From positions 31,610 through 76,711 of the forward strand of contig NZ_RWKQ01000021.1 of assembly GCF_003946885.1 (NCBI RefSeq): 45,102 bases of DNA, given 5' to 3'. A program made the position numbers and the translations under genes. A model generated the notes under the pieces. That model saw nothing but the letters and a program-made list of their open reading frames with translations. It was not told where the DNA came from and made no database searches. The first letter of the stretch is position 1; every line of letters begins with the position of its first letter. Of the stretch, positions 7,862 through 15,980 are shown in pieces. Origin of the DNA: Specibacter cremeus. GTDB lineage: Bacteria; Actinomycetota; Actinomycetes; Actinomycetales; Micrococcaceae.

Positions 7862-8644
7862 CTAGTACGTGCGCCGCGGGCGGGCGCCGGGGCGTTGGAG
7901 GGGCACACGCAGCTTGTAACGGTCGGCCCGGTAGAACGACACGGAATAGTCGACGGCGACCTCGCGCGCCACATAGGCGCGCCGTTCCAGGCGCAGCACC
8001 GGGGCGCCCATGTCGATCTTCAACAGCCGGGCGATGGACGGGGTGGCCGCATTGGCCTCGATGGTGTCCTCGCCCCACTCGATGACGAGCCCGTACTTCT
8101 CGCTCAACAGGTTGTACAGCGACGTGGGCGGACCGAGGTCGAGGATGCCGGGCACGCGCCAGGCGGGGATGAAGTTCTCATCCACGCTCATGGGCTCCTC
8201 GTCGGCCAGCAGGAGCCGGCGGAACCGGATCACCGCCTGCCCCTCGTCGAGCTTCAACTCACGCGCCAGGCGGGCCGTGGCGGGGATCTGCTCGAAGCTG
8301 AGCACCTGGGCCGCCGGGGTCATGCCCCGCCGCTGCATCTCCTCGGAGTAGGACGTCAGCCGCACCTGCAGGTCGAACTTCGGCTTGGACACATATGTGC
8401 CCAACCCCACGACGCGGTCCAGCACCCCCTCCTCGACCAGTGAATCGATGGCGTGACGGATGGTCATGCGGGCCACCCCGAATCGTTCGGACAGGTCGCG
8501 CTCGGACGGCAGCTGGGCCCCCGGCTGGAGCGAGTCCTCGGCGTACCGGCGCAGCAGTTCCCGCAGCTGAATGTGGACCGCCACGCCCGTGTCCCGGTCA
8601 ATGACGCCCGGCACGTTCCGGGCGGGGGGAACGAAATTCGCCAT
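7862..8644 (-). CDS. GntR-family (HutC/UTRA) transcriptional regulator
   Basis: This 260-residue regulator has an N-terminal winged helix-turn-helix (about residues 20-85; PSERDLSERFGVARMTIRHA is the helix-turn-helix core, followed by GTYVSKP) and a C-terminal UTRA effector domain (about 95-245). It belongs to the HutC/DasR subfamily, which senses small metabolites such as amino-sugar phosphates. ATG at 8644 is preferred to an upstream one because a strong GGAGGAGA ribosome binding site sits 5 nt before it. It is divergent from ptsH. A role controlling sugar uptake, similar to DasR/NagR, is plausible from this pairing, but I see no clear DasR-type operator in the 76-bp gap. Confidence 0.88.
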   Translation of the reverse strand: MANFVPPARNVPGVIDRDTGVAVHIQLRELLRRYAEDSLQPGAQLPSERDLSERFGVARMTIRHAIDSLVEEGVLDRVVGLGTYVSKPKFDLQVRLTSYSEEMQRRGMTPAAQVLSFEQIPATARLARELKLDEGQAVIRFRRLLLADEEPMSVDENFIPAWRVPGILDLGPPTSLYNLLSEKYGLVIEWGEDTIEANAATPSIARLLKIDMGAPVLRLERRAYVAREVAVDYSVSFYRADRYKLRVPLQRPGARPRRTY

Positions 8645-8668
8645 CGTGCTCTCCTCCATTCATGTCCC

Positions 8669-8689
8669 AGCCTAGATGCCGACTACGCT
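8669..8689. promoter_or_regulatory. Divergent -10 boxes of gntR and ptsH
   Basis: Minus-strand TAGGCT (8669-8674) would start gntR transcription near 8662; plus-strand TACGCT (8684-8689) would start ptsH near 8696. The boxes are 9 bp apart, so a regulator bound between them could affect both genes. Confidence 0.5.
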
Positions 8690-8720
8690 CATTCCAGAAC
8701 AACTACAGCAAGGAGCTTGA

Positions 8721-9017
8721 ATGTACACCCGGAATGCGCGTGTCGCGGCCAGCGTCGGCCTGCACGCCCGACCCGCCGCCGTCTTTGTCCGTGCCGTGAC
8801 CCTGACGGGCCTGCCCGTGACCTTGGCGAAGCCCGGCCATGCCCCCGTCGACGCCCGGTCCCTGCTGGCCGTGATGAGCGAGGACTTCGCCTGCGGCGAC
8901 GAGGTGGCCGTGTCCGTCGATCCCGCCGCCGGGACCGCGGCCGACGACGACACCGTGCGCGCCGCCGTCGACCATCTGGCCGGGCTACTGGCCACCGACC
9001 TGGTGGATGCCCGCTAG
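8721..9017 (+). CDS. ptsH: Phosphocarrier protein HPr of the PTS
   Basis: HPr shuttles phosphate from enzyme I to EIIA components of the sugar phosphotransferase system in the cytoplasm. The active-site sequence is G13-L-H15-A-R-P, with H15 the phosphorylated histidine. The regulatory-serine region is present as D-A-R-S47-L-L-A-V-M, so the usual lysine before the serine is arginine and the serine is shifted by one residue. At 98 residues it is about ten longer than most HPr, because of an acidic/alanine-rich C-terminal part. AAGGAG lies 5 nt before the ATG. No ptsI or EII genes are nearby. The palindromic terminator at 9034-9075 follows at once. Confidence 0.93.
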   Translation: MYTRNARVAASVGLHARPAAVFVRAVTLTGLPVTLAKPGHAPVDARSLLAVMSEDFACGDEVAVSVDPAAGTAADDDTVRAAVDHLAGLLATDLVDAR

Positions 9018-9033
9018 GGCCGCGTGAACGCCG

Positions 9034-9075
9034 AAGGGGCGGTTGCCACCATCATGATGGTGGCAACCGCCCCTT
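9034..9075. terminator. Perfect 42-bp palindromic bidirectional terminator
   Basis: Two 21-nt arms are perfectly complementary, centred between 9054 and 9055, with no unpaired loop in the DNA palindrome. Each end has an A/T run (AA at the left, TTTT at the right). It lies between the convergent ptsH and ctaF genes and should stop transcripts from both sides. Confidence 0.88.
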
Positions 9076-9091
9076 TTGCGTGCGTGTCCTC

Positions 9092-9493
9092 CTAGTGGGC
9101 GTGGTCGCCGCGGGAGTACTCGTACACCCAGCCGATGATCGCGACGGCCGCGAAGCCGGCGCCGATGATCACGATCCACCATCCGACGGCCAGGCCCAGG
9201 AAGCCGGTGGCGCAGGCGATGCCGAGCGAAAACGGCCACCAGCTCCAGGGGCTGAAGTGGCCCTGTTCGCCGGCGCCCTCATGGATCTCGGCGTCGACCC
9301 GGTCCTCCGGGCGGGGCCCGACGCGCTTGCCCGTGTAGTTCAGGTACAGCCCGATCATGAAGGACAGCCCGCACAGGAGGAAGATGCCCAGGAAGCCGAC
9401 GGGCTCCATCCAGTTGACCATGAAGCCGTACACGATGCCGACCGGGATGAAGAACACGCCCATCAGCATGAACAGCCAGCTCTCGATTTTCAC
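9092..9493 (-). CDS. ctaF: Cytochrome c oxidase subunit IV (actinobacterial type)
   Basis: CtaF (133 aa) is the small fourth subunit of the actinobacterial aa3 oxidase. It shows two hydrophobic hairpins: helices at about 5-25 and 32-52 near the N-terminus and 88-125 near the C-terminus, separated by a polar [11 protein letters not shown]...SPWSWWPF segment typical of the family. The GTG start at 9493 overlaps the ctaD stop in a GTGA, so translation is coupled. Longer upstream starts would lie inside ctaD and lack ribosome binding sites. It ends just before the palindromic terminator. Confidence 0.93.
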   Translation of the reverse strand: MKIESWLFMLMGVFFIPVGIVYGFMVNWMEPVGFLGIFLLCGLSFMIGLYLNYTGKRVGPRPEDRVDAEIHEGAGEQGHFSPWSWWPFSLGIACATGFLGLAVGWWIVIIGAGFAAVAIIGWVYEYSRGDHAH

Positions 9494-11196
9494 TTCTCGC
9501 CTCCCGTGGACGTCGTAGCCGGCTGCGCGGGAACATAGTGCGGTGCCAGTTCGGGGTGGTGCAGGTCCAGGGCCGGACGCTCCGAACGGATGCGCGGCAG
9601 CGACGTGAAGTTGTGCCGCGGCGGCGGGCACGAGGTGGCCCACTCAAGCGAGGCGCCGAAGCCCCACGGGTCATCGACCTCGACCTTCTTGCCACTGCGC
9701 CAGGTGATGTACACGTTCCAGAAGAACGGGATCATCGACGCACCGAGGACGAAGGAGGAGATGGTGGAGAACTGGTTCATCCAGGTGAAGTTGTCCTCCA
9801 CCATGTAGTCGGCGTAACGACGCGGCATGCCCAGGACGCCCAGCCAGTGCTGGATGAGGAACGTTCCGTGGAAGCCCAGGAACAGCAGCCAGAAGTGGAT
9901 CTTGCCGAGGCGCTCGTTGAGCATCCTGCCCGTCCACTTGGGCCACCAGAAGTAGAATCCGGCGAACATGGCGAACACCACGGTGCCGAACACGACGTAG
10001 TGGAAGTGGGCGACAACGAAGTAGGTGTCGGAGACGTGGAAGTCCAGCGGAGGGGAGGCCAGGATGATGCCGGTCAGGCCGCCGAACAGGAACGTGACCA
10101 GGAAGCCGATGCTCCACAGCATGGGGGTTTCGAACGTCAGCGAGCCACGCCACATGGTGCCGATCCAGTTGAAGAACTTCACACCCGTCGGTACGGCGAT
10201 CAGCATGGTCATGAAGGAGAAGAACGGCAGCATGACCTGGCCGGTGACATACATGTGGTGTGCCCAGACGGTCACGGACAGTGCGGCGATGGAAATGGTG
10301 GCGAAGACCAGTCCCTTGTAGCCGAAGATCGGCTTGCGGCTGAAGACCGGGAAGATCTCCGAGACGATGCCGAAGAACGGCAGGGCGATGATGTACACCT
10401 CGGGGTGGCCGAAGAACCAGAACAGGTGCTGCCACAGGATGGCGCCGCCGTTCACCGGGTCGAAAATATGGCCACCGAAGCGCCGGTCCATGCCGAGCGC
10501 GAACAGGGCGGCCGCCAGCGGCGGGAACGCCATCATCACCAGGACCGCGGTGATCAGCGTGTTCCAGGTGAAGATCGGCATGCGCCACATGGTCATGCCC
10601 GGGGCCCGCATGCAGATGATCGAGGTGATGAAGTTGACCGACCCGAGGATGGTGCCGAACCCGGCCAGGGCCAGGCCGAACACCCAGAGGTCGCCGCCGA
10701 TGCCGGGACTGAACGTCGTGTTCGACAGCGGCGCGTAGGCGAACCAGCCGAAGGCCGCGGCACCCTGCGGGGTGATGAAGCCGGCAACGGTGATGGTGCC
10801 GCCGAACAGGAAGAGCCAGAACGCCAGGGCGTTCAACCGGGGGAAGGCGACGTCCGGGGCGCCGATCTGCAGCGGCATGATGACGTTGGCGAAGCCTGCG
10901 AACAAGGGGGTGGCAAACAGCAGCAGCATGATGGTGCCGTGCATGGTGAACAGCTGGTTGTACTGGTCCTTGGTCTGCAGGATCTGCATGCCCGGTTCGA
11001 ACAGCTCCGCACGCATCACCAACGCCATGACGCCGCCGAGGCAGAAGAAGATGAACGAGGTGATCAGGTACATGTACCCGATGGTCTTGTGGTCGGTGGA
11101 GGTGATCCAGTTGACGACGATGCGCCCCTTGGACACCGGCACCACACGCTCCACACTCGAGGCACCCACGGTGGTCGAGTATTCGTAAGTCGACAC
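9490..11196 (-). CDS. ctaD: Cytochrome c oxidase subunit I
   Basis: CtaD (568 aa) is the catalytic subunit of the aa3 oxidase, reducing O2 to water and pumping protons. Metal ligands are all in place: H86 (haem a, in FTMHG), H264 (CuB) with E266 and the cross-linking Y268 in FGHPEVY, H313-H314 (CuB) in WAHHMYVTG, and H397 (haem a3) and H399 (haem a) in AHFHYVV. The HPEVY sequence with its glutamate places it in the A1 type of haem-copper oxidases. Twelve transmembrane helices are expected. The start is GTG at 11196 with an AAGGAG site upstream. It follows ctaC by 12 nt and overlaps ctaF by 4 nt. Confidence 0.97.
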   Translation of the reverse strand: MSTYEYSTTVGASSVERVVPVSKGRIVVNWITSTDHKTIGYMYLITSFIFFCLGGVMALVMRAELFEPGMQILQTKDQYNQLFTMHGTIMLLLFATPLFAGFANVIMPLQIGAPDVAFPRLNALAFWLFLFGGTITVAGFITPQGAAAFGWFAYAPLSNTTFSPGIGGDLWVFGLALAGFGTILGSVNFITSIICMRAPGMTMWRMPIFTWNTLITAVLVMMAFPPLAAALFALGMDRRFGGHIFDPVNGGAILWQHLFWFFGHPEVYIIALPFFGIVSEIFPVFSRKPIFGYKGLVFATISIAALSVTVWAHHMYVTGQVMLPFFSFMTMLIAVPTGVKFFNWIGTMWRGSLTFETPMLWSIGFLVTFLFGGLTGIILASPPLDFHVSDTYFVVAHFHYVVFGTVVFAMFAGFYFWWPKWTGRMLNERLGKIHFWLLFLGFHGTFLIQHWLGVLGMPRRYADYMVEDNFTWMNQFSTISSFVLGASMIPFFWNVYITWRSGKKVEVDDPWGFGASLEWATSCPPPRHNFTSLPRIRSERPALDLHHPELAPHYVPAQPATTSTGGEK

Positions 11197-11208
11197 TTTC
11201 GCCGCTCC

Positions 11209-12081
11209 TTACTTCGTCTCTAGCTGAGCGGAATTGCGGTCATAGTCCGCGCCGAGGGTGCCGGTCTGGCCCTTCGCCTTGAGCGAGGCCAGGTGTGCCT
11301 GGAACTCCTGCTCGGAGACGACCTTGACGCGGAACAGCATCTCGGAGTGGTACTCGCCGCACAGCTCCGCGCACTTGCCGTCATAGGTGCCCTCGGCCGT
11401 CGGGGTGAACGTCATGTAGTTCGTCTTGCCCGGGAACATGTCCTTCTTGTCCAGGAACGCGGGAACCCAGAAGGAGTGGATGACGTCGCGCGAGTTCAGC
11501 GCCAGTTCGACGCTGCGGTTGACGGGCAGGTACAGCGTGGGCAGCTTGTCCTTGTCGAACGGCTTGCCATTGAGCTGTGCCTGGACGCCGGTGTCGTACA
11601 CGGCCGCCTGGACCTCATTGCCCTGGAGGTAGTTGAAGTCCCAGGACCACTGCTTGCCGCGGACATCGATCTTGACGTCCGGGTTCGGATTCCGGGTCTC
11701 GATCGAGCTCACCTCGCGGTCGGTGAAGTAGAAGAACACCAAGACCATGAACAGCGGGATGAGGACGTAAAAGACCTCAAGCGGCAGGTTGTAGCTGGTC
11801 TGGCGGGGGTAGCCGGTGGCGCCCTTGCGACGGCGGTACGCGATGATGCACCAGATCATCAAGCTCCAGGTGATCAGGCCGACGATCAGCACGGTGATCC
11901 AGGAGTTGACCCACAGGTCGATGATGCCCGCGGTGTGGTTGGTGATGTTCCGCTCTGACGGCAAGAAGCCGTTCTTGCTCTCTGCCGTGCATCCTGACAA
12001 AGCTAACGATCCAGCAAGCGCCAAACCCGCGATGGGGATGACTTTTGCGCGTCGGCTGCCGGTTCGGTCCTGCGAACTCAC
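11209..12081 (-). CDS. ctaC: Cytochrome c oxidase subunit II (lipoprotein)
   Basis: CtaC (290 aa) holds the binuclear CuA centre that takes electrons from QcrC. The N-terminus is a lipoprotein signal with a LSGC lipobox (SLALSGCTAES, about residues 25-35). Two transmembrane helices follow at about 55-80 and 100-120, then the cupredoxin domain. CuA ligands are H202 (DVIHSFW) and C237-A-E-L-C241-G-E-Y-H245-S-E-M248. The GTG start follows a GGAAGGG site at 7 nt. It heads the ctaC-ctaD-ctaF operon. The 139-bp gap to erpA has an AT-rich patch (about 12138-12170) likely to hold the operon promoter. Confidence 0.96.
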   Translation of the reverse strand: MSSQDRTGSRRAKVIPIAGLALAGSLALSGCTAESKNGFLPSERNITNHTAGIIDLWVNSWITVLIVGLITWSLMIWCIIAYRRRKGATGYPRQTSYNLPLEVFYVLIPLFMVLVFFYFTDREVSSIETRNPNPDVKIDVRGKQWSWDFNYLQGNEVQAAVYDTGVQAQLNGKPFDKDKLPTLYLPVNRSVELALNSRDVIHSFWVPAFLDKKDMFPGKTNYMTFTPTAEGTYDGKCAELCGEYHSEMLFRVKVVSEQEFQAHLASLKAKGQTGTLGADYDRNSAQLETK

Positions 12082-12220
12082 AGACGGCCCTTCCTCTTGT
12101 TGCTGTGCTCCAGGCGGCGGGAAACAGCCGCAGGTGCGAATTTAGTTTTACTACTCGATGTAGAGCTTACCGCCACGGCACGCGAAATGCGTACAACCGC
12201 CCCCGTGCGTCGGCAGTGTC

Positions 12221-12598
12221 CTAGTGGAACGAGTCGCCACAGGCGCAAGAGCCCCCGGCGTTGGGGTTGTCGATGGTGAAACCCTGCTTCGCGATGGTGT
12301 CCTCGAAGTCGATGCTGGCCCCGTCCAGGTAGGGCACGCTCATCTTGTCGACCACGACCTCGACGCCGTCGAAATCGCGGACGGCGTCACCGTCGAGCAG
12401 GCGCTCATCGAAGTAAAGCTGGTAGATCAGGCCGGAGCAACCCCCGGGCTGGACGGCCACGCGCAGACGCAGATCCGTCCGGCCCTCCTGCTCCAACAGG
12501 GAGCGGACCTTGTCGGCGGCGACATCACTGAGCTTGACGCCGTGCTCGGTCGGTTCCGCGGCTTCGGCGGCCAGTTGTTCGGTGGTATTGGCGGTCAT
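12221..12598 (-). CDS. erpA: Iron-sulfur cluster insertion protein ErpA (A-type carrier)
   Basis: ErpA (125 aa) is an IscA/HesB-type A-type carrier that delivers Fe-S clusters to apo-proteins in the cytoplasm. The three conserved cysteines are C54 (in PGGCSG), C118 and C120 (in GSCACGDSF). An N-terminal extension of about 20 residues precedes the fold, as is common in actinobacteria. An AAGGAA site precedes the ATG, and minus-strand TAGCAT near 12635-12640 is a possible -10, overlapping the end of the dipeptidase gene. Its place just upstream of ctaCDF, with the Rieske gene nearby, is consistent with respiratory-complex maturation, though ErpA acts widely. Confidence 0.93.
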   Translation of the reverse strand: MTANTTEQLAAEAAEPTEHGVKLSDVAADKVRSLLEQEGRTDLRLRVAVQPGGCSGLIYQLYFDERLLDGDAVRDFDGVEVVVDKMSVPYLDGASIDFEDTIAKQGFTIDNPNAGGSCACGDSFH

Positions 12599-12633
12599 GG
12601 CTATTCCTTACGTGGGGGTGCTCCTACTACATG

Positions 12634-14136
12634 CTACGTCAGGGACGCCGTCCCGGTACCAGCCGCCGGGCCCTGGGCGTCGAGGCGGGCCAGCAGCAGC
12701 GCCTCGGCCAGTACGGCGTTGCGGAAGTCGCCCAGGTGCAGCGACTCGTTGGCGCTGTGGGCGCGGGAATCGGGATCCTCGACGCCGGTGACCAGGATCT
12801 GCGCGGCGCCGAACACGTCGTGCAGGTCGGCGATGAACGGGATCGAGCCGCCCATGCCGCTCTCGACCGGCGGCACGCCCCACGCCTCGCCGAGCGCCCA
12901 CAGGGCGGCGCGCGCGGCCGCGGTACCGGTATCGGTGGCGAACGACTGGCCGCGCTCCCCCGGCACCAGCGTCACCCGCGCCCCGAACGGCGCATGCGCG
13001 GCCACGTGCGCCTCGATGGCGGCCAGCGCGGCGTCCGGGTCCTGCCCGGGAGCCAGGCGCAGGCTGAACTTTGCCCGGGCCGCGGGCAGCAGTGTATTCG
13101 AACTCAGCGCCACGGACGGGATGTCCATGCCGATGATCGACAACGCCGGCTTCGCCCACAGCCGAGAGGTGATGCTGCCGGTCCCCGCCAGCCGCACGCC
13201 GTCGAGCACGCCGGCGTCATTCCGGAACGTCGCCTCCGGGTAGTCGAGTTCGGCATGGTCGGCGGTGACCAGCCCGGCGATGGCCACCGAGCCGTCGTCG
13301 TCGTGCAGGGTGGCGATGAGGCGCGCCAGCAGCGTCGGCGCGTCCAGCAGCGGACCGCCGAACATGCCGGAGTGCACGGCGTGGTCGAGCACGCGGACCT
13401 CGATGGTGCCGTCGACGAGGCCGCGCAGGCTCGTGGTCAGCGCCGGGACGCCCACCTTCCAGTTGGAGGAGTCGGCCACGACGATCACGTCGGCCGCCAG
13501 TTCCTGCTGGTGGGTCTCCAGGAACGTGCGGAACGTCGGCGACCCGGCCTCCTCCTCGCCCTCGATGAACAGCGTGACGCCGAGCCCGAAGCCGTCGCCC
13601 AGCACCTCGTTGACGGCGTGCAGGGCACCGACGTGGGCCATGATCCCGGCCTTGTCGTCGGCGGCGCCGCGGCCGAACAGGCGGCCGTCGCGTTCGACGG
13701 CGGTGAACGGCTCGGTCTGCCACAGGGCCGGGTCCCCGGGTGGTTGGACGTCGTGGTGGGCGTACAGCAGGATGGTCGGCTTGCCGGGTGCCGCGGGCCG
13801 GCGCGCGACGACGGCGGGACCGCCGGGCGTCCCGTCCTCCTTGTTGGCGCGCAGGATGCGCACGTCCTCGATGCCCGTGTCACGGATCAGGGCGGCAACG
13901 GCCTCCGCGCTGTGCTGCAGGTTGGCGGCGTCGAACGCGTCCCACGCGATGCCGGGGATGGCGACCAGGTCGGCCAGGTCGGCGACCGTGCGCGGGAAGC
14001 GCGCGGACACACTGGCGCGCAGCCGGTCCAGCGGAACCGCGTCCACGGCCGGTGCGTCGACGGGAATTACGGACCCGGGCATCGGCGCGGCGGGGGCCCC
14101 GGCCGGTGCCGGCGGCGTGGTGGGTTCAGTTGTCAT
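12634..14136 (-). CDS. M20-family dipeptidase
   Basis: This 500-residue protein is a cytoplasmic M20 (ArgE/DapE/CNDP-like) metallopeptidase, annotated as dipeptidase in related genomes. Zinc-site motifs are YAHHDVQPP (H127 and D129), GRGAADDKAG (bridging aspartate at about D160) and the catalytic EGEEEAGS (about 192-199). The dimerisation domain lies at about 230-350. The N-terminus has a low-complexity Pro/Ala segment of about 30 residues. ATG at 14136 follows TAGGGTG at about 8 nt; an in-frame GTG at 14145 is the alternative. It is divergent from the DUF3043 gene. Substrate is not predictable from sequence. Confidence 0.88.
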   Translation of the reverse strand: MTTEPTTPPAPAGAPAAPMPGSVIPVDAPAVDAVPLDRLRASVSARFPRTVADLADLVAIPGIAWDAFDAANLQHSAEAVAALIRDTGIEDVRILRANKEDGTPGGPAVVARRPAAPGKPTILLYAHHDVQPPGDPALWQTEPFTAVERDGRLFGRGAADDKAGIMAHVGALHAVNEVLGDGFGLGVTLFIEGEEEAGSPTFRTFLETHQQELAADVIVVADSSNWKVGVPALTTSLRGLVDGTIEVRVLDHAVHSGMFGGPLLDAPTLLARLIATLHDDDGSVAIAGLVTADHAELDYPEATFRNDAGVLDGVRLAGTGSITSRLWAKPALSIIGMDIPSVALSSNTLLPAARAKFSLRLAPGQDPDAALAAIEAHVAAHAPFGARVTLVPGERGQSFATDTGTAAARAALWALGEAWGVPPVESGMGGSIPFIADLHDVFGAAQILVTGVEDPDSRAHSANESLHLGDFRNAVLAEALLLARLDAQGPAAGTGTASLT

Positions 14137-14198
14137 GTGCTTCACCCTACCGTCGGGGACCGGGTCGGGCACCGGTGCCCGCGGGGCGTCGGCCACGG

Positions 14199-14204
14199 TA
14201 GTCT
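14199..14204 (+). promoter_or_regulatory. -10 box (TAGTCT) for leaderless DUF3043 gene
   Basis: TAGTCT is 6 nt upstream of the GTG at 14211. The GAGGGG immediately before the GTG is too close to act as a ribosome binding site. Confidence 0.6.
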
Positions 14205-14210
14205 TGAGGG

Positions 14211-14813
14211 GTGTTTGGACGAAAGAAAGACGACCCCAGTGCCCAGCCGGTGACGCCGGCACCGAGCGAGGCCGCCACCCGGGCCACCGACCCGCGGGCC
14301 GCCAAGGGCGCACCGACCCCGTCGCGCAAGGCGCAGGAGGCCGCCCGCAAGCGTCCCCTGGTGCCCAACGACCGGGCCGCCGCGAAGGTGGCCGCCCGGG
14401 ACGCCCGCCGCGAGGAGCAGGCCCGGATGCGCCGCGCCCTGGACACCGGCGACGAACGGTTCCTGCCGGCCCGTGACAAGGGCCCGCAGAAGCGCTTCGC
14501 CCGAGACTTCGTCGACGCCCGCTTCAGCCTGGGCGAGTACGTCATGTTCGCCGCCTTGGCCATCGTGGTGCTCTCCATCGCCGTGCCGGTGACCAGCCAG
14601 ACGCAGATCCTGGTCTTCGGCTTCTTCTGGGTCCTGGTGCTCGCCGTCGTCATCGACGCGTTCCTCATGACCCGCAAGCTCAAGCGGCAGATCGGCGCCA
14701 AGTTCGGTTCGGTCAATCCGGGCGTCGTCTGGTACGCCAGCATGCGTTCGCTGCAGTTCCGCCGGCTGCGCCTGCCCAAGCCCATGGTCAAACGCGGCGA
14801 GTGGCCCAAATAG
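14211..14813 (+). CDS. DUF3043 family membrane protein
   Basis: A 200-residue actinobacterial protein of unknown function. It has a highly charged, Ala/Pro-rich cytoplasmic N-terminal region (1-108, beginning MFGRKKD), then two closely spaced transmembrane helices (about 110-127 and 132-153), and a basic C-terminal region containing the VWYASMRSLQFRRLRLPKP segment characteristic of DUF3043. The GTG start coincides with the predicted transcription start. A long hairpin follows the stop. No function is proposed. Confidence 0.85.
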   Translation: MFGRKKDDPSAQPVTPAPSEAATRATDPRAAKGAPTPSRKAQEAARKRPLVPNDRAAAKVAARDARREEQARMRRALDTGDERFLPARDKGPQKRFARDFVDARFSLGEYVMFAALAIVVLSIAVPVTSQTQILVFGFFWVLVLAVVIDAFLMTRKLKRQIGAKFGSVNPGVVWYASMRSLQFRRLRLPKPMVKRGEWPK

Positions 14814-14828
14814 TCCCCAACCACATTC

Positions 14829-14870
14829 CGACGACGCCGGTCCCTCCCACGGAGGGGACCGGCGTCGTCG
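14829..14870 (+). terminator. Hairpin after DUF3043 gene
   Basis: Sixteen-bp arms (14829-14844 and 14855-14870) are perfectly complementary around a 10-nt loop. There is no clear U-run, so termination may be weak or of the U-less type seen in actinobacteria. Confidence 0.65.
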
Positions 14871-14883
14871 TCGATGGGGTGGG

Positions 14884-14889
14884 TAGGCT
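14884..14889 (+). promoter_or_regulatory. -10 box (TAGGCT) for leaderless aldo/keto reductase gene
   Basis: TAGGCT is 6 nt upstream of the ATG at 14896, with no ribosome binding site between them. Confidence 0.6.
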
Positions 14890-14895
14890 GGGCGC

Positions 14896-15900
14896 ATGGA
14901 ATACCGCTACCTTGGCCGCTCCGGCCTGAAGATCACAGAAATCACGTACGGCAACTGGCTCACGCACGGTTCGCAGGTCGAGAACGACGTCGCGGCCGCC
15001 TGCGTGCGTGCCGCCCTTGATGCCGGCATCACCACGTTCGACACCGCGGACGCCTATGCCAACGGCGCCGCCGAGGAAGTGCTCGGCAAGGCCCTCGCCG
15101 GCCAGCGGCGCGAGTCCCTGGAGGTGTTCACGAAGGTGTACTGGCCGGTCGGGCCCAAGGGGGCGAACGACACCGGCCTGTCCCGCAAGCACATCATGGA
15201 GGGCATCAACGGCTCGCTGCGCCGGCTCGGCATGGACTATGTGGACCTGTACCAGGCCCACCGCTTCGACCACGAGACGCCATTGGAGGAGACCATCGCC
15301 GCGTTCGGCGACGTGGTGCGGGCCGGCAAGGCGCTGTACATCGGCGTGAGCGAATGGTCCGCCGACCAGCTGCGCCGCGGCCAGGTCCTGGCCCGCCAGG
15401 CCGGCTTCTCGCTCGTCTCCAACCAGCCGCAGTACTCGGCACTGTGGCGGGTCATCGAACCCGAGGTCGTGCCCGCCTGCCGGGAACTTGGCATGTCACA
15501 GGTCGTCTGGTCCCCCATGGCGCAGGGGGTGCTGTCGGGCAAATACCTGCCCGGCCAGCCCGCACCGGCCGGGTCCAGGGCCACGGATGAGCATGGCGGC
15601 AAGGACACCATCCAGCGCTTCATGGGCGAGGACGTGCTCGAGCGCGTGCAGCGGCTGCGCCCGATCGCCGACGAGCTCGGCCTGGCCATGTCACAGCTGG
15701 CCATCGCCTGGGTGCTGCAGAACGACAACGTGGCCACCGCCCTGGTGGGCGCGTCCCGCCCGGAACAGGTGGCCGAGAACGTGAAGGCGTCCGGGGTGCG
15801 GATCCCGGCGGAACTGCTGGCAGCCATCGACGACGCCCTGGCGGGCGTCGTCGAACGCGACCCGGCGCTGACGCTCAGCCCACCCACGCGCGTCGCGTGA
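14896..15900 (+). CDS. Aldo/keto reductase
   Basis: A 334-residue (alpha/beta)8-barrel NADPH-dependent oxidoreductase of the aldo/keto reductase superfamily. The catalytic tetrad is visible: D49 (FDTADAY), Y54, K80 (FTK) and H122 (QAHRFD). The C-terminal AIAWVLQNDNVATALVGASRPEQVAENV segment, in pieces, is the cofactor-binding region typical of the AKR6/AKR11-like (voltage-gated potassium channel beta-subunit-like) branch. The ATG coincides with a predicted transcription start. Its substrate is unknown. It is convergent with pyrD, with a 4 x 15-bp repeat between them. Confidence 0.9.
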   Translation: MEYRYLGRSGLKITEITYGNWLTHGSQVENDVAAACVRAALDAGITTFDTADAYANGAAEEVLGKALAGQRRESLEVFTKVYWPVGPKGANDTGLSRKHIMEGINGSLRRLGMDYVDLYQAHRFDHETPLEETIAAFGDVVRAGKALYIGVSEWSADQLRRGQVLARQAGFSLVSNQPQYSALWRVIEPEVVPACRELGMSQVVWSPMAQGVLSGKYLPGQPAPAGSRATDEHGGKDTIQRFMGEDVLERVQRLRPIADELGLAMSQLAIAWVLQNDNVATALVGASRPEQVAENVKASGVRIPAELLAAIDDALAGVVERDPALTLSPPTRVA

Positions 15901-15910
15901 GGATCGCCCA

Positions 15911-15980
15911 GATCTCGACAGGCTCGATCACCGGCGGCTCGACCACCGGGGGCTCGATCGCCGGGGGCCCGATCACCGGC
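15911..15980. repeat. Dispersed CTCGACCACCGG repeat, locus 2, as a 4 x 15-bp array
   Basis: After ATCTCGACA, four 15-bp units run head to tail: GGCTCGATCACCGGC (15921-15935), GGCTCGACCACCGGG, GGCTCGATCGCCGGG and GGCCCGATCACCGGC (15966-15980). The last unit overlaps the final codons of pyrD (stop at 15973). Unit sequence is that of the dispersed repeat at 179, 21455 and 36938. Confidence 0.8.

Noticed and set aside
8645-8720. DasR-type operator in the gntR-ptsH gap
   Set aside because: No palindrome close to the DasR consensus was found by eye in the 76-bp gap.
9538-11223. 561-codon plus-strand frame antisense to ctaD
   Set aside because: Shadow of the oxidase gene, with low-complexity Glu/Gly/Arg translation.
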